A stretch of DNA of 64,000 nucleotides from Bacteroidota bacterium (lineage in GTDB: Bacteria; Bacteroidota; Bacteroidia; AKYH767-A; 2013-40CM-41-45). The notes beneath the pieces are model-generated. The model was not told the origin of the DNA. It did no database searches and was given only the letters and a program-made list of their open reading frames with translations. The stretch is from contig SHNE01000022.1 in NCBI GenBank assembly GCA_004295015.1, positions 1-64,000 of the forward strand. Reading direction: 5' to 3'. The stretch's first letter is position 1. Each line of letters starts with the position of its first letter. Positions 44,914-53,359 of this stretch are shown here, in pieces. Made by a program: the position numbers and the translations under genes.

Positions 44914-46626
44914 TTATCTCCTTGCATCAGGTAAAATCTTTGATCTGCCCGGATCTGCTAAATGGAAGAGATAAGCGAAGAATACAACCAATACACAGCC
45001 AATAACGTTAAGCCATAAGAAGGCAGTAAGATCAAGCCAAAAGCTTAACAGTACAAATGCCTCCGCTGTAAGCGCTGCATAAAAAACTTTTGATCCTTTA
45101 ATCTTTTTAAAATAAAAAGCAACGACAAAAATTCCGAGTATAGTTCCGTAAAAGAGAGAGCCGAGTTTGTTTACTGCTTCGATTAAACTTCCCAATTGAT
45201 TGGCGAACATGGCCACCATGATAGCATACATGCCCCAGAAAACGGTTATCCATCTCGAAGTTCCGAGATATTCTTTTTCGCTTTTTTCTTTTTTTGAAAA
45301 TCTCTTTACTATATCTATTACTGTAGTCGAAGCGAGGGCATTCAGCTCTGAGGCTGTTGATGACATGGAAGCAGAAAATATTACGGCAATAAGCAATCCT
45401 ATTAATCCTGCAGGCAAGTATTTAGTCACGAATGACAGAAATATATAATTCGTGTCGTTCGTTTCTGCCAGAGGGTCATTTTTTTTCATTAACACCATGG
45501 CTTCCGTACGGATTTCTTTCATCTGTTCTTCCTTTGCCAGCATGCTCGTCCCAAGTTGATGACGACTCTCTTCATCACCACTACGAATTGCTTTCGTCAA
45601 TCCATCCAGTTGAAGCTTCTTTTGTTCATAAAGATCCTGGTACTGTACATTTAAATTTTGAAATTCCGATGAGTACTTGCTTTTCGCCATTTTACCCATC
45701 TCAACCTGATTAAAGTGTAATGGCGGTTGATGATATTGATAAAATACAAACAACAATGCACCAATCATAAGGATCAGAAACTGCATTGGGATTTTTATTA
45801 TACCATTGAAAAGTAATCCAAGTCTGCTTTGTCCGACGCTTTTTCCACTGAGATATCTTCCAACCTGACTTTGATCAGTACCGAAATAGGCAAGAGCCAG
45901 AAAAAAACCGCCAATTATTCCTGACCAGATATTGTATTGATTTTTTAAATCAAAAGTAAAATCAATAGCATTTAGTTTTCCCATTGAGCCGGCAACTTTG
46001 AGGGATTCGTGTAATGTTAGGTTGTCGGGTATTAAGTGTACGACCATATAGCCGGCAAGGAACATTCCAATGAAAATCACGGCCATTTGATGAAGCTGAG
46101 TTATACTTACCGCTTTAGTTCCGCCTGCTACTGTATAGGTAACAACAAGTCCCCCGATGATAATATTTGTCCAATAAATATTCCATCCCAGTATGCTTGA
46201 CAGGATTATTGAAGGAGCATAAATGGTGAGTCCGCATGCCAAACCTCTTTGAATCAGAAACAGGAAGGCTGTGAGTGCTCTTGTCTTAAGGTCGAATCGG
46301 TTCTCAAGAAATTCATAAGCGGTATAGACTTTTAATCTGTGGAAGATTGGAACGAAAGTGATGCTAAGAACAATCATTGCCAGTGGCAATCCGAAGTAAA
46401 ACTGAACGAAGCGCATGCCATCCGTATATGCTTGTCCGGGAGCGGAAAGGAAGGTAATTGCACTTGCTTGCGTTGCCATGATGGAAATTCCGACCATATA
46501 CCAGGGCATACTTTTATTGGCAAGAAGGTAACCTTCTATGTTTTTATTTCCACGGCTTTTCCAGATTCCATAGACAACTATGAATAATAATGTTCCGGAA
46601 AGGACAATCCAATCCAGAGCGCTCAT
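44914..46626 (-). CDS. Sodium:solute symporter (SSS family)
   Basis: This 570-aa inner-membrane transporter has about 13 predicted helices. Its N-terminus contains the SSS signatures 'NIEGYLLANKSMPWYMVG', 'SIMATQASAITFLSAPGQAY' and 'TYTVAGGTKAVSITQLHQM', and the C-terminal half has 'VIFSASMSSTASELNALAST' with the Ser/Thr cluster of the second sodium site. Between helices (about residues 302-395) it carries a roughly 90-residue charged insertion that looks helical ('LYEQKKLQLDGLTKAIRSGD'). The substrate is unknown. The start overlaps the 46-aa membrane-protein gene by 4 bp (ATGA), so translation is probably coupled, and the PIG-L gene lies upstream in the same apparent operon. Confidence 0.93.
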   Translation of the reverse strand: MSALDWIVLSGTLLFIVVYGIWKSRGNKNIEGYLLANKSMPWYMVGISIMATQASAITFLSAPGQAYTDGMRFVQFYFGLPLAMIVLSITFVPIFHRLKVYTAYEFLENRFDLKTRALTAFLFLIQRGLACGLTIYAPSIILSSILGWNIYWTNIIIGGLVVTYTVAGGTKAVSITQLHQMAVIFIGMFLAGYMVVHLIPDNLTLHESLKVAGSMGKLNAIDFTFDLKNQYNIWSGIIGGFFLALAYFGTDQSQVGRYLSGKSVGQSRLGLLFNGIIKIPMQFLILMIGALLFVFYQYHQPPLHFNQVEMGKMAKSKYSSEFQNLNVQYQDLYEQKKLQLDGLTKAIRSGDEESRHQLGTSMLAKEEQMKEIRTEAMVLMKKNDPLAETNDTNYIFLSFVTKYLPAGLIGLLIAVIFSASMSSTASELNALASTTVIDIVKRFSKKEKSEKEYLGTSRWITVFWGMYAIMVAMFANQLGSLIEAVNKLGSLFYGTILGIFVVAFYFKKIKGSKVFYAALTAEAFVLLSFWLDLTAFLWLNVIGCVLVVFFAYLFHLADPGRSKILPDARR

Positions 46627-46763
46627 GAATAGATTTTTTTAAAAATGTAGAAAAGGACTATCAGCAGAATAAGGTTGGCGATGACTGCAAAGTATAAATT
46701 CTTCCATGATTTTAGTATGGGAGGATTATCTTCTTCATGTGACTTTGTTTCTTCTTTATTCAT
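46623..46763 (-). CDS. 46-aa single-pass membrane microprotein coupled to symporter
   Basis: This short frame starts at the ATG 46763 and reads 'MNKEETKSHEEDNPPILKSW', then a single hydrophobic helix ('LYFAVIANLILLIVLFYIF') and a basic end 'KKIYS'. Its TGA overlaps the symporter ATG in an ATGA arrangement, and it begins 59 bp after the PIG-L stop. The acidic N-terminus, single helix and Lys pair give a clear membrane topology, and the 4-bp overlap argues for real translation. It may be an accessory subunit of the symporter, which is inference from position. Confidence 0.75.
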   Translation of the reverse strand: MNKEETKSHEEDNPPILKSWKNLYFAVIANLILLIVLFYIFKKIYS

Positions 46764-46821
46764 ACAGGATAATGTTCAGTTTTAATTTCTGTCCGACTTG
46801 TTCTTGAGTTAATGCAAAGGA

Positions 46822-49311
46822 TTAGTCATGCTGAGGGTATCCGGCAGAGATAAGATTAACAAATAGCCGAAATGCACCAGGTACTCCTGCAGGAAGTTCT
46901 CTGAAAAAAGAAAGACCTGTATAAATGTAATGCCCTTTTCCATAGCTTGAATAAATGAGCGCTCCTTCCTGCGGATTTTCACCCTGATCGTTCATTGAAA
47001 GAAGTGTTTCATATTTTGGATCGAATTCGCCCGCGAAATATAATCCTCTCTCCTGAATCCAATCTTTAAAATCCGTTGTTTGAATTTTATTTGGTTGGTT
47101 AAATAATTTGTGCTCAGGCTTAAGAATCCTGACTTCTGCATTCTCATCAGTTACTCTGTCGCGTGTAATTTTGAAAGGGTAGGGACCTAAATCTGCTTTA
47201 AGGCTGCTTAAAAAATTACTCGTATTGTATTGAACCAATAGTGTCCCTCCGTTTTTCACATATTCCATAAGTTTTGGTTGATAAACATTCATTCTGTCAT
47301 TCGTGTTGTAAAGACGAATTCCTGTTATGATAACATCGTAACCTGAAAGATCGCCTTGGCTTAACATTTCATCATCAAGCACCTTTACCTGATAACCAAT
47401 TTGAGATAATGCCTGTGGAATGTTATCACCTGCTCCTTCGATATAAGCTACCTTAAGAGGAAGAGTACTCAAGTCCATGTGAATCAATTCAGCCTCGGCA
47501 TCCTGAACGAGTGTTTGGATTGGGATGTGGTCGTGTTCAATCCGTGTAATAGTTTTGCCGGAAATTTTACCTTTAATATTAACGCTAGCGTGAAGGGTGC
47601 CACTTCCATATTCTTTTGGTGGGAAGATTCTAAATGTGAATTTTGATTCAGCATTTTTTTCTTTTAGTTCAAATGGGAAATTAAGCGGTTGAGCCTTCCA
47701 TCCCGGAGGAAGATCCAATTGAATTGTGCCTTGCACATCAGGTTTGTTGGCTCTTAGTGAGATGTTGAAATCCTGGTCCCTGTTGTCTGAGAAGAGGTTT
47801 GTTTTATTTACCGGGTGTATGCTTACAGCGGGCAAAAATTCTATCGATCGGTATAATTCTCCCCGTACCGGGTCAACCCATTTATAAACCACCGGTCTTA
47901 GTACACTGATTGTATCATTGCCGATTTTTATTTCGAATTGTACTTGTAGAGGTGCTGCAGTTTCGGGTATCCCAATCATTTTTTGATCGTTCGAGTTGAA
48001 CAAACCAATTGAATTTCTTTTTTCAAGCCAGTATGGATTTGTGCAGGGCTCGTTTTCAGGTATCCTGATTTTTCCGCTAATGCCGGTCATTTCATTGAAT
48101 GACAAAAGCAGCGATACCGTTGTGTCCATTTCGTAGCCGGGCGTATGTACTCTTAATAGTGTAGAAGGCTCATTGCTTCTGAAGATAAGGTTTGCGTTAA
48201 TGTTTAAGCTGTCGCCCGGAACTACAGAATATGTTTCGGAGCTGGCTTCAATAAAAAAACCGGAGCATGCAAGAATAAGTTCTTCCGTTTCTTTTAGTTT
48301 TTGATTTTTCCAATACTGATCTTTAATATCCTGCTTGATTAGATTCCTGACTTCAAGCAATCCCCTGATGCTGGCGGACGGATCTTGTGCTTGAAAATTT
48401 TCTATGACTTCAGATAGTTTGATGGAAATGTCTGATGATCCGGCAACTCTCTTCCAGGTTGTTAGTATACCGCTAAATTCATCTCCTTCAAATGCATCCC
48501 CTGCTAAAAATTTTATGTAGTCATTTTGTTTTCCTCTGTTTTTTGCTGCTCCGAAACCCTGACTCTTGTGCATGCTTCTGCTTTCTGAGGCCATCTCCCC
48601 ATAGGATTTTCCCAAAAGTTCATTGTATTTACCAATGTCAACAGGAAGGATATCAGCCTTGCCTTTAACATCTTCGTCTTTAACTCTGAACATATTCCAA
48701 AAAATTCTTTTGGCTTGCCAGGTATTCACATACTTTAATTGATTCGAAAATTTTGTAGGATCAGCAGCTGCAGTAAATGCTTCCAGGCCAAGAATTGCGG
48801 AAGCAGTATGGTGGCCGTGTCCTCCTTCACCTGTTGTCGGGAAGCGCAAAACAATTACATCAGGTTGAAATTTTCGTATGGTCCAGACAACATCAGAAAG
48901 TATTGAGTCTTTATTCCAGATGCCGAAAGTTTCTTCAGGGTTTTTGGAGTATCCGAAATCAATGGCACGGGTGAAAAATTGTTCAGCGCCATCAATCCTT
49001 CGCGCGGCAAGCAACTCTTGAGTTCTTATCACTCCCAGTAAATCGCCTTGTTCTGTTCCAATAAGATTTTGTCCGCCGTCTCCTCGTGTCATTGAAAGAT
49101 AGGCTGTCCTGAATTTTTTCTCGTCTGAATAGTAGGAGAGTAAACGTGTATTTTCATCATCCGGGTGAGCAGCAATATACAGCACCGACCCAAGTGTATT
49201 GAGTTTGTTCAGCCGAAGGAGGATATCAGCAACATCAAGATTGGCTTGCTGTGCTTGAAGCTTTATTGAAGTAATAAAAAAAAGGAGCAGGAAGGAGAGG
49301 AGTCTACACAT
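46822..49311 (-). CDS. Large PIG-L (LmbE-like) deacetylase family protein
   Basis: This 829-aa protein begins with a signal peptide (MCRLLSFLLLFFITSIKLQA). The PIG-L/LmbE domain (about residues 25-260) shows the zinc site 'LYIAAHPDDENTRLL' and the second motif 'GEGGHGHHTASAI', both intact. Such enzymes hydrolyse N-acetyl groups from GlcNAc-type substrates. The remaining 550 residues include beta-rich Ig-like segments (about 345-610) and a C-terminal ThuA/GATase-like region (about 620-829, 'YDVIITGIRLYNTNDRM', 'VKNGGTLLVQYNTSNF'). Export suggests action on extracellular glycans or glycoconjugates. It heads an apparent operon with the 46-aa protein and the symporter, so it may process a compound the symporter imports. 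Confidence 0.9.
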   Translation of the reverse strand: MCRLLSFLLLFFITSIKLQAQQANLDVADILLRLNKLNTLGSVLYIAAHPDDENTRLLSYYSDEKKFRTAYLSMTRGDGGQNLIGTEQGDLLGVIRTQELLAARRIDGAEQFFTRAIDFGYSKNPEETFGIWNKDSILSDVVWTIRKFQPDVIVLRFPTTGEGGHGHHTASAILGLEAFTAAADPTKFSNQLKYVNTWQAKRIFWNMFRVKDEDVKGKADILPVDIGKYNELLGKSYGEMASESRSMHKSQGFGAAKNRGKQNDYIKFLAGDAFEGDEFSGILTTWKRVAGSSDISIKLSEVIENFQAQDPSASIRGLLEVRNLIKQDIKDQYWKNQKLKETEELILACSGFFIEASSETYSVVPGDSLNINANLIFRSNEPSTLLRVHTPGYEMDTTVSLLLSFNEMTGISGKIRIPENEPCTNPYWLEKRNSIGLFNSNDQKMIGIPETAAPLQVQFEIKIGNDTISVLRPVVYKWVDPVRGELYRSIEFLPAVSIHPVNKTNLFSDNRDQDFNISLRANKPDVQGTIQLDLPPGWKAQPLNFPFELKEKNAESKFTFRIFPPKEYGSGTLHASVNIKGKISGKTITRIEHDHIPIQTLVQDAEAELIHMDLSTLPLKVAYIEGAGDNIPQALSQIGYQVKVLDDEMLSQGDLSGYDVIITGIRLYNTNDRMNVYQPKLMEYVKNGGTLLVQYNTSNFLSSLKADLGPYPFKITRDRVTDENAEVRILKPEHKLFNQPNKIQTTDFKDWIQERGLYFAGEFDPKYETLLSMNDQGENPQEGALIYSSYGKGHYIYTGLSFFRELPAGVPGAFRLFVNLISAGYPQHD

Positions 49312-49328
49312 AAAATCCGGATATGAAA

Positions 49329-49336
49329 CAAAGATA
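49329..49336 (-). promoter_or_regulatory. Candidate -7 element for PIG-L/symporter operon
   Basis: On the minus strand this reads TATCTTTG, a match to TAnnTTTG, 18 bp before the PIG-L ATG. No good -33 element is seen. Confidence 0.35.
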
Positions 49337-49423
49337 GGATTTTCAATTGGAAAGCACTTATGTTTTCCTGTGCTAAAATGATGTTAAAAATGATTTTAAC
49401 TACTATAAAAGCATTTTAAAAAG

Positions 49424-49456
49424 AAAAGCTCCGAACAATTGTTGTGCGGAGCTTTT
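49424..49456 (-). terminator. Intrinsic terminator of T9SS propeller gene
   Basis: AAAAGCTCCG (49424-49433) and CGGAGCTTTT (49447-49456) form a perfect 10-bp stem, 22-54 bp beyond the stop at 49478, with a T-rich run on the minus strand. Confidence 0.8.
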
Positions 49457-49477
49457 GTGTAGGTATTTATAAATCTT

Positions 49478-51541
49478 TTATTTTTTCACAAAACGGGTAT
49501 TGGAAATTTCAACTCCGTCCAGAAGTCTAATAGCATATATACCTGCTGTTAGGTTTTCCGTATTCAGTTGCAATGTGCTTTCGCCGCGATGCATTACACT
49601 CGTCAAAACAAGCTGACCGGTCATGTTGATGACGGATACTTGAGCTGGCTCGCTTAATGGGGCATCCAACCTGAGTGTGGCAATGTTACCTGCAGGGTTT
49701 GGAAAAACATCAAGTGCTGATACATTTGAATTGCTTTTTATTCCTACAGAAAGCCCGTCGATTCTGCCGACTATATTGGTAGTAGCATTTACATACCATA
49801 TTTTTCCATCAGGCCCAATTTTTATACCCATTATTCCGGGCGTTCCTGTAACAATTCTTCCTAATTCAACACCGGTTGATCCGGCTGTACTATAAATAAT
49901 AATGTCACCACTTGCATAATCAGAAACAATCAGGCGATCTTCAATAATGTCTATTCCACTTGGCGTTACCAGTCCAGTGTTCGCAAATACACTCCAGCTG
50001 GCTCCGGTATAGCTGGAGTATTCCGCCACCGCTTCATATTGAGTTAGGTTTGCTGCAAAACTTCCGCTATGTATGTCCATTTTCAATATGCGGTCATTAT
50101 TTGTATCAACGATGTATAACATTCCGCTCTCTTTGTCAAGCACTAAATGACTGGGAACATGATATGTCGGTTCTCCTTGCAAGCCCAGGCCTTCGTAACG
50201 GCGTATGACTGCATCACTGTGATCATCGTTACCCGGGCCATGGTCTTCTTTGAAATCGTAGCGTACCGGATCCCCGCCATCCTGGTCGAATACCCAAAAA
50301 ATATTATCTGCCTCATGACATATTCCCATACCATATGGTGTTTGATGCAACATGTCTAAATGGCTTCCATTACCACCTGAAGGTTGAGCATAGATGGCAG
50401 CATTGCTCGACCAAAGACTAGGGCCGGTAAAAGGTGCACCTCCATTATGGTTAGCATCGTACACTCCCGGAGAAGTAGCAAAATTTTCATTATCACTGAA
50501 TGCAATTCCTGTTGGTAAGGACATGAAGTGCCAGGCATTTCCGTCTTGCTGAAGCAGAGAAGTTTGTCCTGCTTGCCCGGCGTTGCTGAATTTTACTGTT
50601 TCACCACCACTGTTTTCCGTACTCTTATTGATTACCCATAACTCATTTCGTGTAAGTACAGGATGGAAATCAAGATCACGGGGAACACTGACACCGTCTG
50701 CAGAATTTCCGATAACTGTCAGAATGGGAGTAACACCTATGTAATCATCAATTATATTTGGAATTCCGGGACCTACTGTGAGTGTCCTGTAAGCTGTATC
50801 ATTGTTATTGTTTAAATCGGCATTTCCATTCAGGTTGCTTGCCCATACCTTAATTGTATAGACGCCATTGGACATGGCCGGCCATGCAATTGAATTAGTA
50901 ATATTTGATCCTGTAAACGGAGCTAAAGAAAGTCCGCTGACTGATGAACTGATTGCTGTTCCATTGTCGATAGAATAATGCACGTCCATCGATGAAATAG
51001 TTACGCTTCCCCGATTGAAGAACTCAGCAATTACAGGAACATTGCCAATGTTCACATAACTTGCCAGTTGGATTCCTCTACATGACATGTCAAAGGCAGG
51101 AGGAGGTTCAGCAGTAAATATTAAAGGAGTACCTGCGTTTGCGCCACTGCCTGTTAATCCGGTATAGACCGGAAAGCCATTAATTTTTACGGTGAAGGTC
51201 AAGCCTCCGTCGCCATAATCATCCACAAAAATAATTTTGTAGTTGGCGCCTTGGCTGAGGCACCACGGACCTTCTTGAATGATTGAATTGTTAGGATAGC
51301 CTCCACTGGGATTATTTTGAAGACTTCCTCCGTTACAACCTACGGCAGAATTGCCTCCTGAAAATATGGTTCCTGCACCGCAGGAATTGACGGCAGGAAC
51401 TAATTCCCAATAGCATTCTCTTGCATAGGTGTCCGTTGCAACATCGATACTCACTTCAACTTCACCGATCGGACATTGTGAAAATCCGTTTAGGCTTAAT
51501 AAAGTTAAGGCCAGAAAGGCAGGTAGTCTTTTATACATCAT
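49478..51541 (-). CDS. Secreted NHL/propeller-type protein with T9SS sorting domain
   Basis: This 687-aa protein has a signal peptide (MMYKRLPAFLALTLLSLNGF). An N-terminal beta domain with 'KIIFVDDYGDGGLTFTVKI' comes first (about residues 22-145), a pattern seen in many T9SS proteins. A CARDB-like domain follows (155-255, 'VPVIAEFFNRGSVTISSM'), then a propeller-like region (about 265-600). The propeller has NHL-type blades such as 'HVPSHLVLDKESGMLYIVD', 'NDRILKMDIHSGSF', 'TPSGIDIIEDRLIVSDYA' and 'GIKIGPDGKIWYVN'. The last 80 residues ('LDVFPNPAGNIATLRL' to 'ISNTRFVKK') are a T9SS type A sorting domain. The natural ligand is unknown. Single gene with a terminator downstream. Confidence 0.88.
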   Translation of the reverse strand: MMYKRLPAFLALTLLSLNGFSQCPIGEVEVSIDVATDTYARECYWELVPAVNSCGAGTIFSGGNSAVGCNGGSLQNNPSGGYPNNSIIQEGPWCLSQGANYKIIFVDDYGDGGLTFTVKINGFPVYTGLTGSGANAGTPLIFTAEPPPAFDMSCRGIQLASYVNIGNVPVIAEFFNRGSVTISSMDVHYSIDNGTAISSSVSGLSLAPFTGSNITNSIAWPAMSNGVYTIKVWASNLNGNADLNNNNDTAYRTLTVGPGIPNIIDDYIGVTPILTVIGNSADGVSVPRDLDFHPVLTRNELWVINKSTENSGGETVKFSNAGQAGQTSLLQQDGNAWHFMSLPTGIAFSDNENFATSPGVYDANHNGGAPFTGPSLWSSNAAIYAQPSGGNGSHLDMLHQTPYGMGICHEADNIFWVFDQDGGDPVRYDFKEDHGPGNDDHSDAVIRRYEGLGLQGEPTYHVPSHLVLDKESGMLYIVDTNNDRILKMDIHSGSFAANLTQYEAVAEYSSYTGASWSVFANTGLVTPSGIDIIEDRLIVSDYASGDIIIYSTAGSTGVELGRIVTGTPGIMGIKIGPDGKIWYVNATTNIVGRIDGLSVGIKSNSNVSALDVFPNPAGNIATLRLDAPLSEPAQVSVINMTGQLVLTSVMHRGESTLQLNTENLTAGIYAIRLLDGVEISNTRFVKK

Positions 51542-51569
51542 TTGGTTTTTGATTATGAAGGAGAATCAC

Positions 51570-51577
51570 CAAAGATA
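51570..51577 (-). promoter_or_regulatory. Candidate -7 element for T9SS propeller gene
   Basis: On the minus strand this reads TATCTTTG, matching TAnnTTTG, 28 bp before the ATG at 51541. No -33 match is seen at normal spacing. Confidence 0.35.
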
Positions 51578-51839
51578 ATCAATCCAAGAATATGAGATAA
51601 TCTAATTTGCAATGGAGGCATAATTTTATGTTGAAGCTATCAGCCATAGAGATCAAAATGCTTGACCGGAAACTTTCACTATTCCATGAAAAGTCTTGTT
51701 TTTACTCTTATCACTGTACTGAAAAAAAATATTTTTTTAGCTCTGAATCATCTTGCAGCAAGGGTCTGAAACCTTTGAAATCCGGCAAATCATTGCCTTT
51801 TAAAATGCTATCCGTTTAGTTGTCAAACCATTCCGTTTC

Positions 51840-51870
51840 TTTGTTTTTTCAAAACATTGCCGTAGGTTTG
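51840..51870 (+). promoter_or_regulatory. nuo operon promoter (TTTG, 19 nt, TAGGTTTG)
   Basis: TTTG at 51840-51843, a 19-nt spacer and TAGGTTTG at 51863-51870 match the Bacteroidota primary sigma factor consensus in every fixed position. This is the best promoter in the window. The predicted transcription start falls within the palindrome just downstream. Confidence 0.75.
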
Positions 51871-51873
51871 ATT

Positions 51874-51887
51874 CTGATAATTATCAG
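51874..51887. promoter_or_regulatory. 14-bp palindrome at nuo transcription start, candidate operator
   Basis: CTGATAATTATCAG is perfectly self-complementary and begins 3 bp after the -7 element, where the transcript should start. A bound repressor there would block initiation. The core GATAATTATC recalls Fur-type boxes, which is only a resemblance. Confidence 0.5.
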
Positions 51888-51988
51888 TAATATAGGACCG
51901 GAGGATTCAAGCATTTGACGAAATTGTTAAATTGTGAAGAATACCTTCAAAGAATAAAATGTTCAATACTTCAATCTAAAGTTAAGCA

Positions 51989-52339
51989 ATGGGACCGGGT
52001 TCAATGATTATGTTAATACTTTGTGGTATCGCCTTTTCGGCAGGCGGTATTCTCTTGTCAAAAGTATTGATAAAGAAATCTTACAACCCTCAAAAAGGAG
52101 AGGCCTACGAATGTGGCGTTCCTACTGTTGGAAAAAGCTGGATACAACTTAATGTTGGATATTATCTGTTCGCATTACTTTTTCTGATATTTGATGTCGA
52201 GCTGGTATTTCTTTATCCGTGGGCCGTTGTTGTGAAGGAAGTTGGTTGGCCCGCATTGATTGAAATTCTGATTTTCCTATCTATATTATTTTTAGGATTT
52301 CTTTACGCCCACAGGAAAGGAGCATTAAAATGGATGTAA
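51989..52339 (+). CDS. nuoA: NADH-quinone oxidoreductase subunit A
   Basis: This 116-aa inner-membrane subunit of respiratory complex I has three predicted helices. It shows the family motif '[16 protein letters not shown]' with the conserved loop Cys, and '[20 protein letters not shown]' in the second helix, with the conserved acidic residues. It is the first gene of an eleven-gene nuo run on the plus strand. Its end overlaps nuoB by 10 bp. NuoA helps join the membrane arm to the quinone-binding site. Confidence 0.97.
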   Translation: MGPGSMIMLILCGIAFSAGGILLSKVLIKKSYNPQKGEAYECGVPTVGKSWIQLNVGYYLFALLFLIFDVELVFLYPWAVVVKEVGWPALIEILIFLSILFLGFLYAHRKGALKWM

Positions 52340-52842
52340 AGGAAATACCAAAAAAGCCTGAGACTTTTCCGGGGGAAGTTCATCCGACACCGGGCGGTGG
52401 AATTTTAGTCACAGCACTCGATGACGTAATTAATTGGGCCAGGTCAAATTCACTTTGGCCATTGGTCTTTGGTACGAGTTGTTGCGCAATTGAAATGATG
52501 TCCACTGCATCTGCAAAATATGATTGGTCACGCTTTGGGTTTGAAGTGGCAAGGGCATCTCCACGACAAGCGGATGTGATTATTATTGCCGGAACAATCG
52601 TCAATAAGATGGGGCCGGTGTTAAAACGTTTGTACGATCAGATGCCTGATCCAAAATATGTAATTGCTATGGGTGCCTGTGCAACTTCGGGCGGACCATT
52701 CTTTTATAATACCTATTCCGTAGTGAAAGGTGCTGATCACATTATTCCGGTCGATGTATATGTTGCCGGTTGTCCGCCCCGACCCGAAGCCTTATTGCAT
52801 GCGCTTATATCTCTTCAGGAAAAAATTCGTGGAGGCAAATAG
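52330..52842 (+). CDS. nuoB: NADH-quinone oxidoreductase subunit B
   Basis: The 170-aa product carries the N2 iron-sulfur cluster of complex I, the last electron carrier before quinone. Ligands are seen as the adjacent Cys pair in '[13 protein letters not shown]', one Cys in '[11 protein letters not shown]' and one in '[12 protein letters not shown]'. The chosen ATG overlaps the end of nuoA, indicating coupled translation. Length is slightly short of the E. coli protein but normal for Bacteroidota. Confidence 0.97.
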   Translation: MDVKEIPKKPETFPGEVHPTPGGGILVTALDDVINWARSNSLWPLVFGTSCCAIEMMSTASAKYDWSRFGFEVARASPRQADVIIIAGTIVNKMGPVLKRLYDQMPDPKYVIAMGACATSGGPFFYNTYSVVKGADHIIPVDVYVAGCPPRPEALLHALISLQEKIRGGK

Positions 52843-52877
52843 GGGTAGATTAATTTGAGACAATTATAATAACCGGA

Positions 52878-53333
52878 ATGACTTCATCAGAACTTAAAGA
52901 ACAACTGCTTCAACTTCATCCTTCCCTTTCGTTCGAGGAGGGTGCCGAATGGTTGCACACAAATGTGGAAGCTGTTGATTGGATTGGTTTGGCCGGCACT
53001 TTGCGAAACAATCCTATACTTTCATTCGATTTTCTTTTCTGTGTAACATGTGTGGATTGGAAAGCACATTTATCGATGGTATATCATCTTCGATCTACGA
53101 AACACGGGCATACATTGGTAGTTAAGTCAAAACTGAACAGAGAGAATCCCGAAATTGAAAGTGTGTCAGGAGTATGGCGAACCGCAGAATTTCATGAGCG
53201 TGAAGCGTATGATTTATTTGGTGTTAAATTTTTAAATCATCCGGATCTCCGTAGATTGTTTCTAACGGATGATTGGGTGGGATGGCCACTCAGAAAAGAT
53301 TACGAGGATCCTGTAAATATGATTAAGCTATAG
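52878..53333 (+). CDS. nuoC: NADH-quinone oxidoreductase subunit C
   Basis: This 151-aa peripheral-arm subunit (30 kDa subunit family) has the signature 'GVWRTAEFHEREAYDLFGV' split by the usual conserved acidic residues, followed by 'HPDLRRLFLTDDWVGWPLRK'. It is separate from nuoD rather than fused as in E. coli. It starts 35 bp after nuoB and ends 26 bp before nuoD. Confidence 0.96.
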   Translation: MTSSELKEQLLQLHPSLSFEEGAEWLHTNVEAVDWIGLAGTLRNNPILSFDFLFCVTCVDWKAHLSMVYHLRSTKHGHTLVVKSKLNRENPEIESVSGVWRTAEFHEREAYDLFGVKFLNHPDLRRLFLTDDWVGWPLRKDYEDPVNMIKL

Positions 53334-53359
53334 ACGCTGAATGTTTATAAAATAGAAGA

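Larger units (their letters stand above)
51542..51988. other. 447-bp divergent intergenic region controlling the nuo operon
   Basis: I see no convincing gene here; a 70-codon frame at 51607-51819 lacks any recognisable feature. The right part contains the nuo promoter and palindrome listed separately, leaving a leader of about 110 nt before nuoA. The left part contains the promoter-like element of the divergent T9SS gene. Confidence 0.6.

Noticed and set aside
51607-51819. 70-codon plus-strand frame in the nuo upstream region
   Set aside because: Its composition is low complexity, it has no family signature, and it lies next to the nuo promoter in a region otherwise typical of control sequence.
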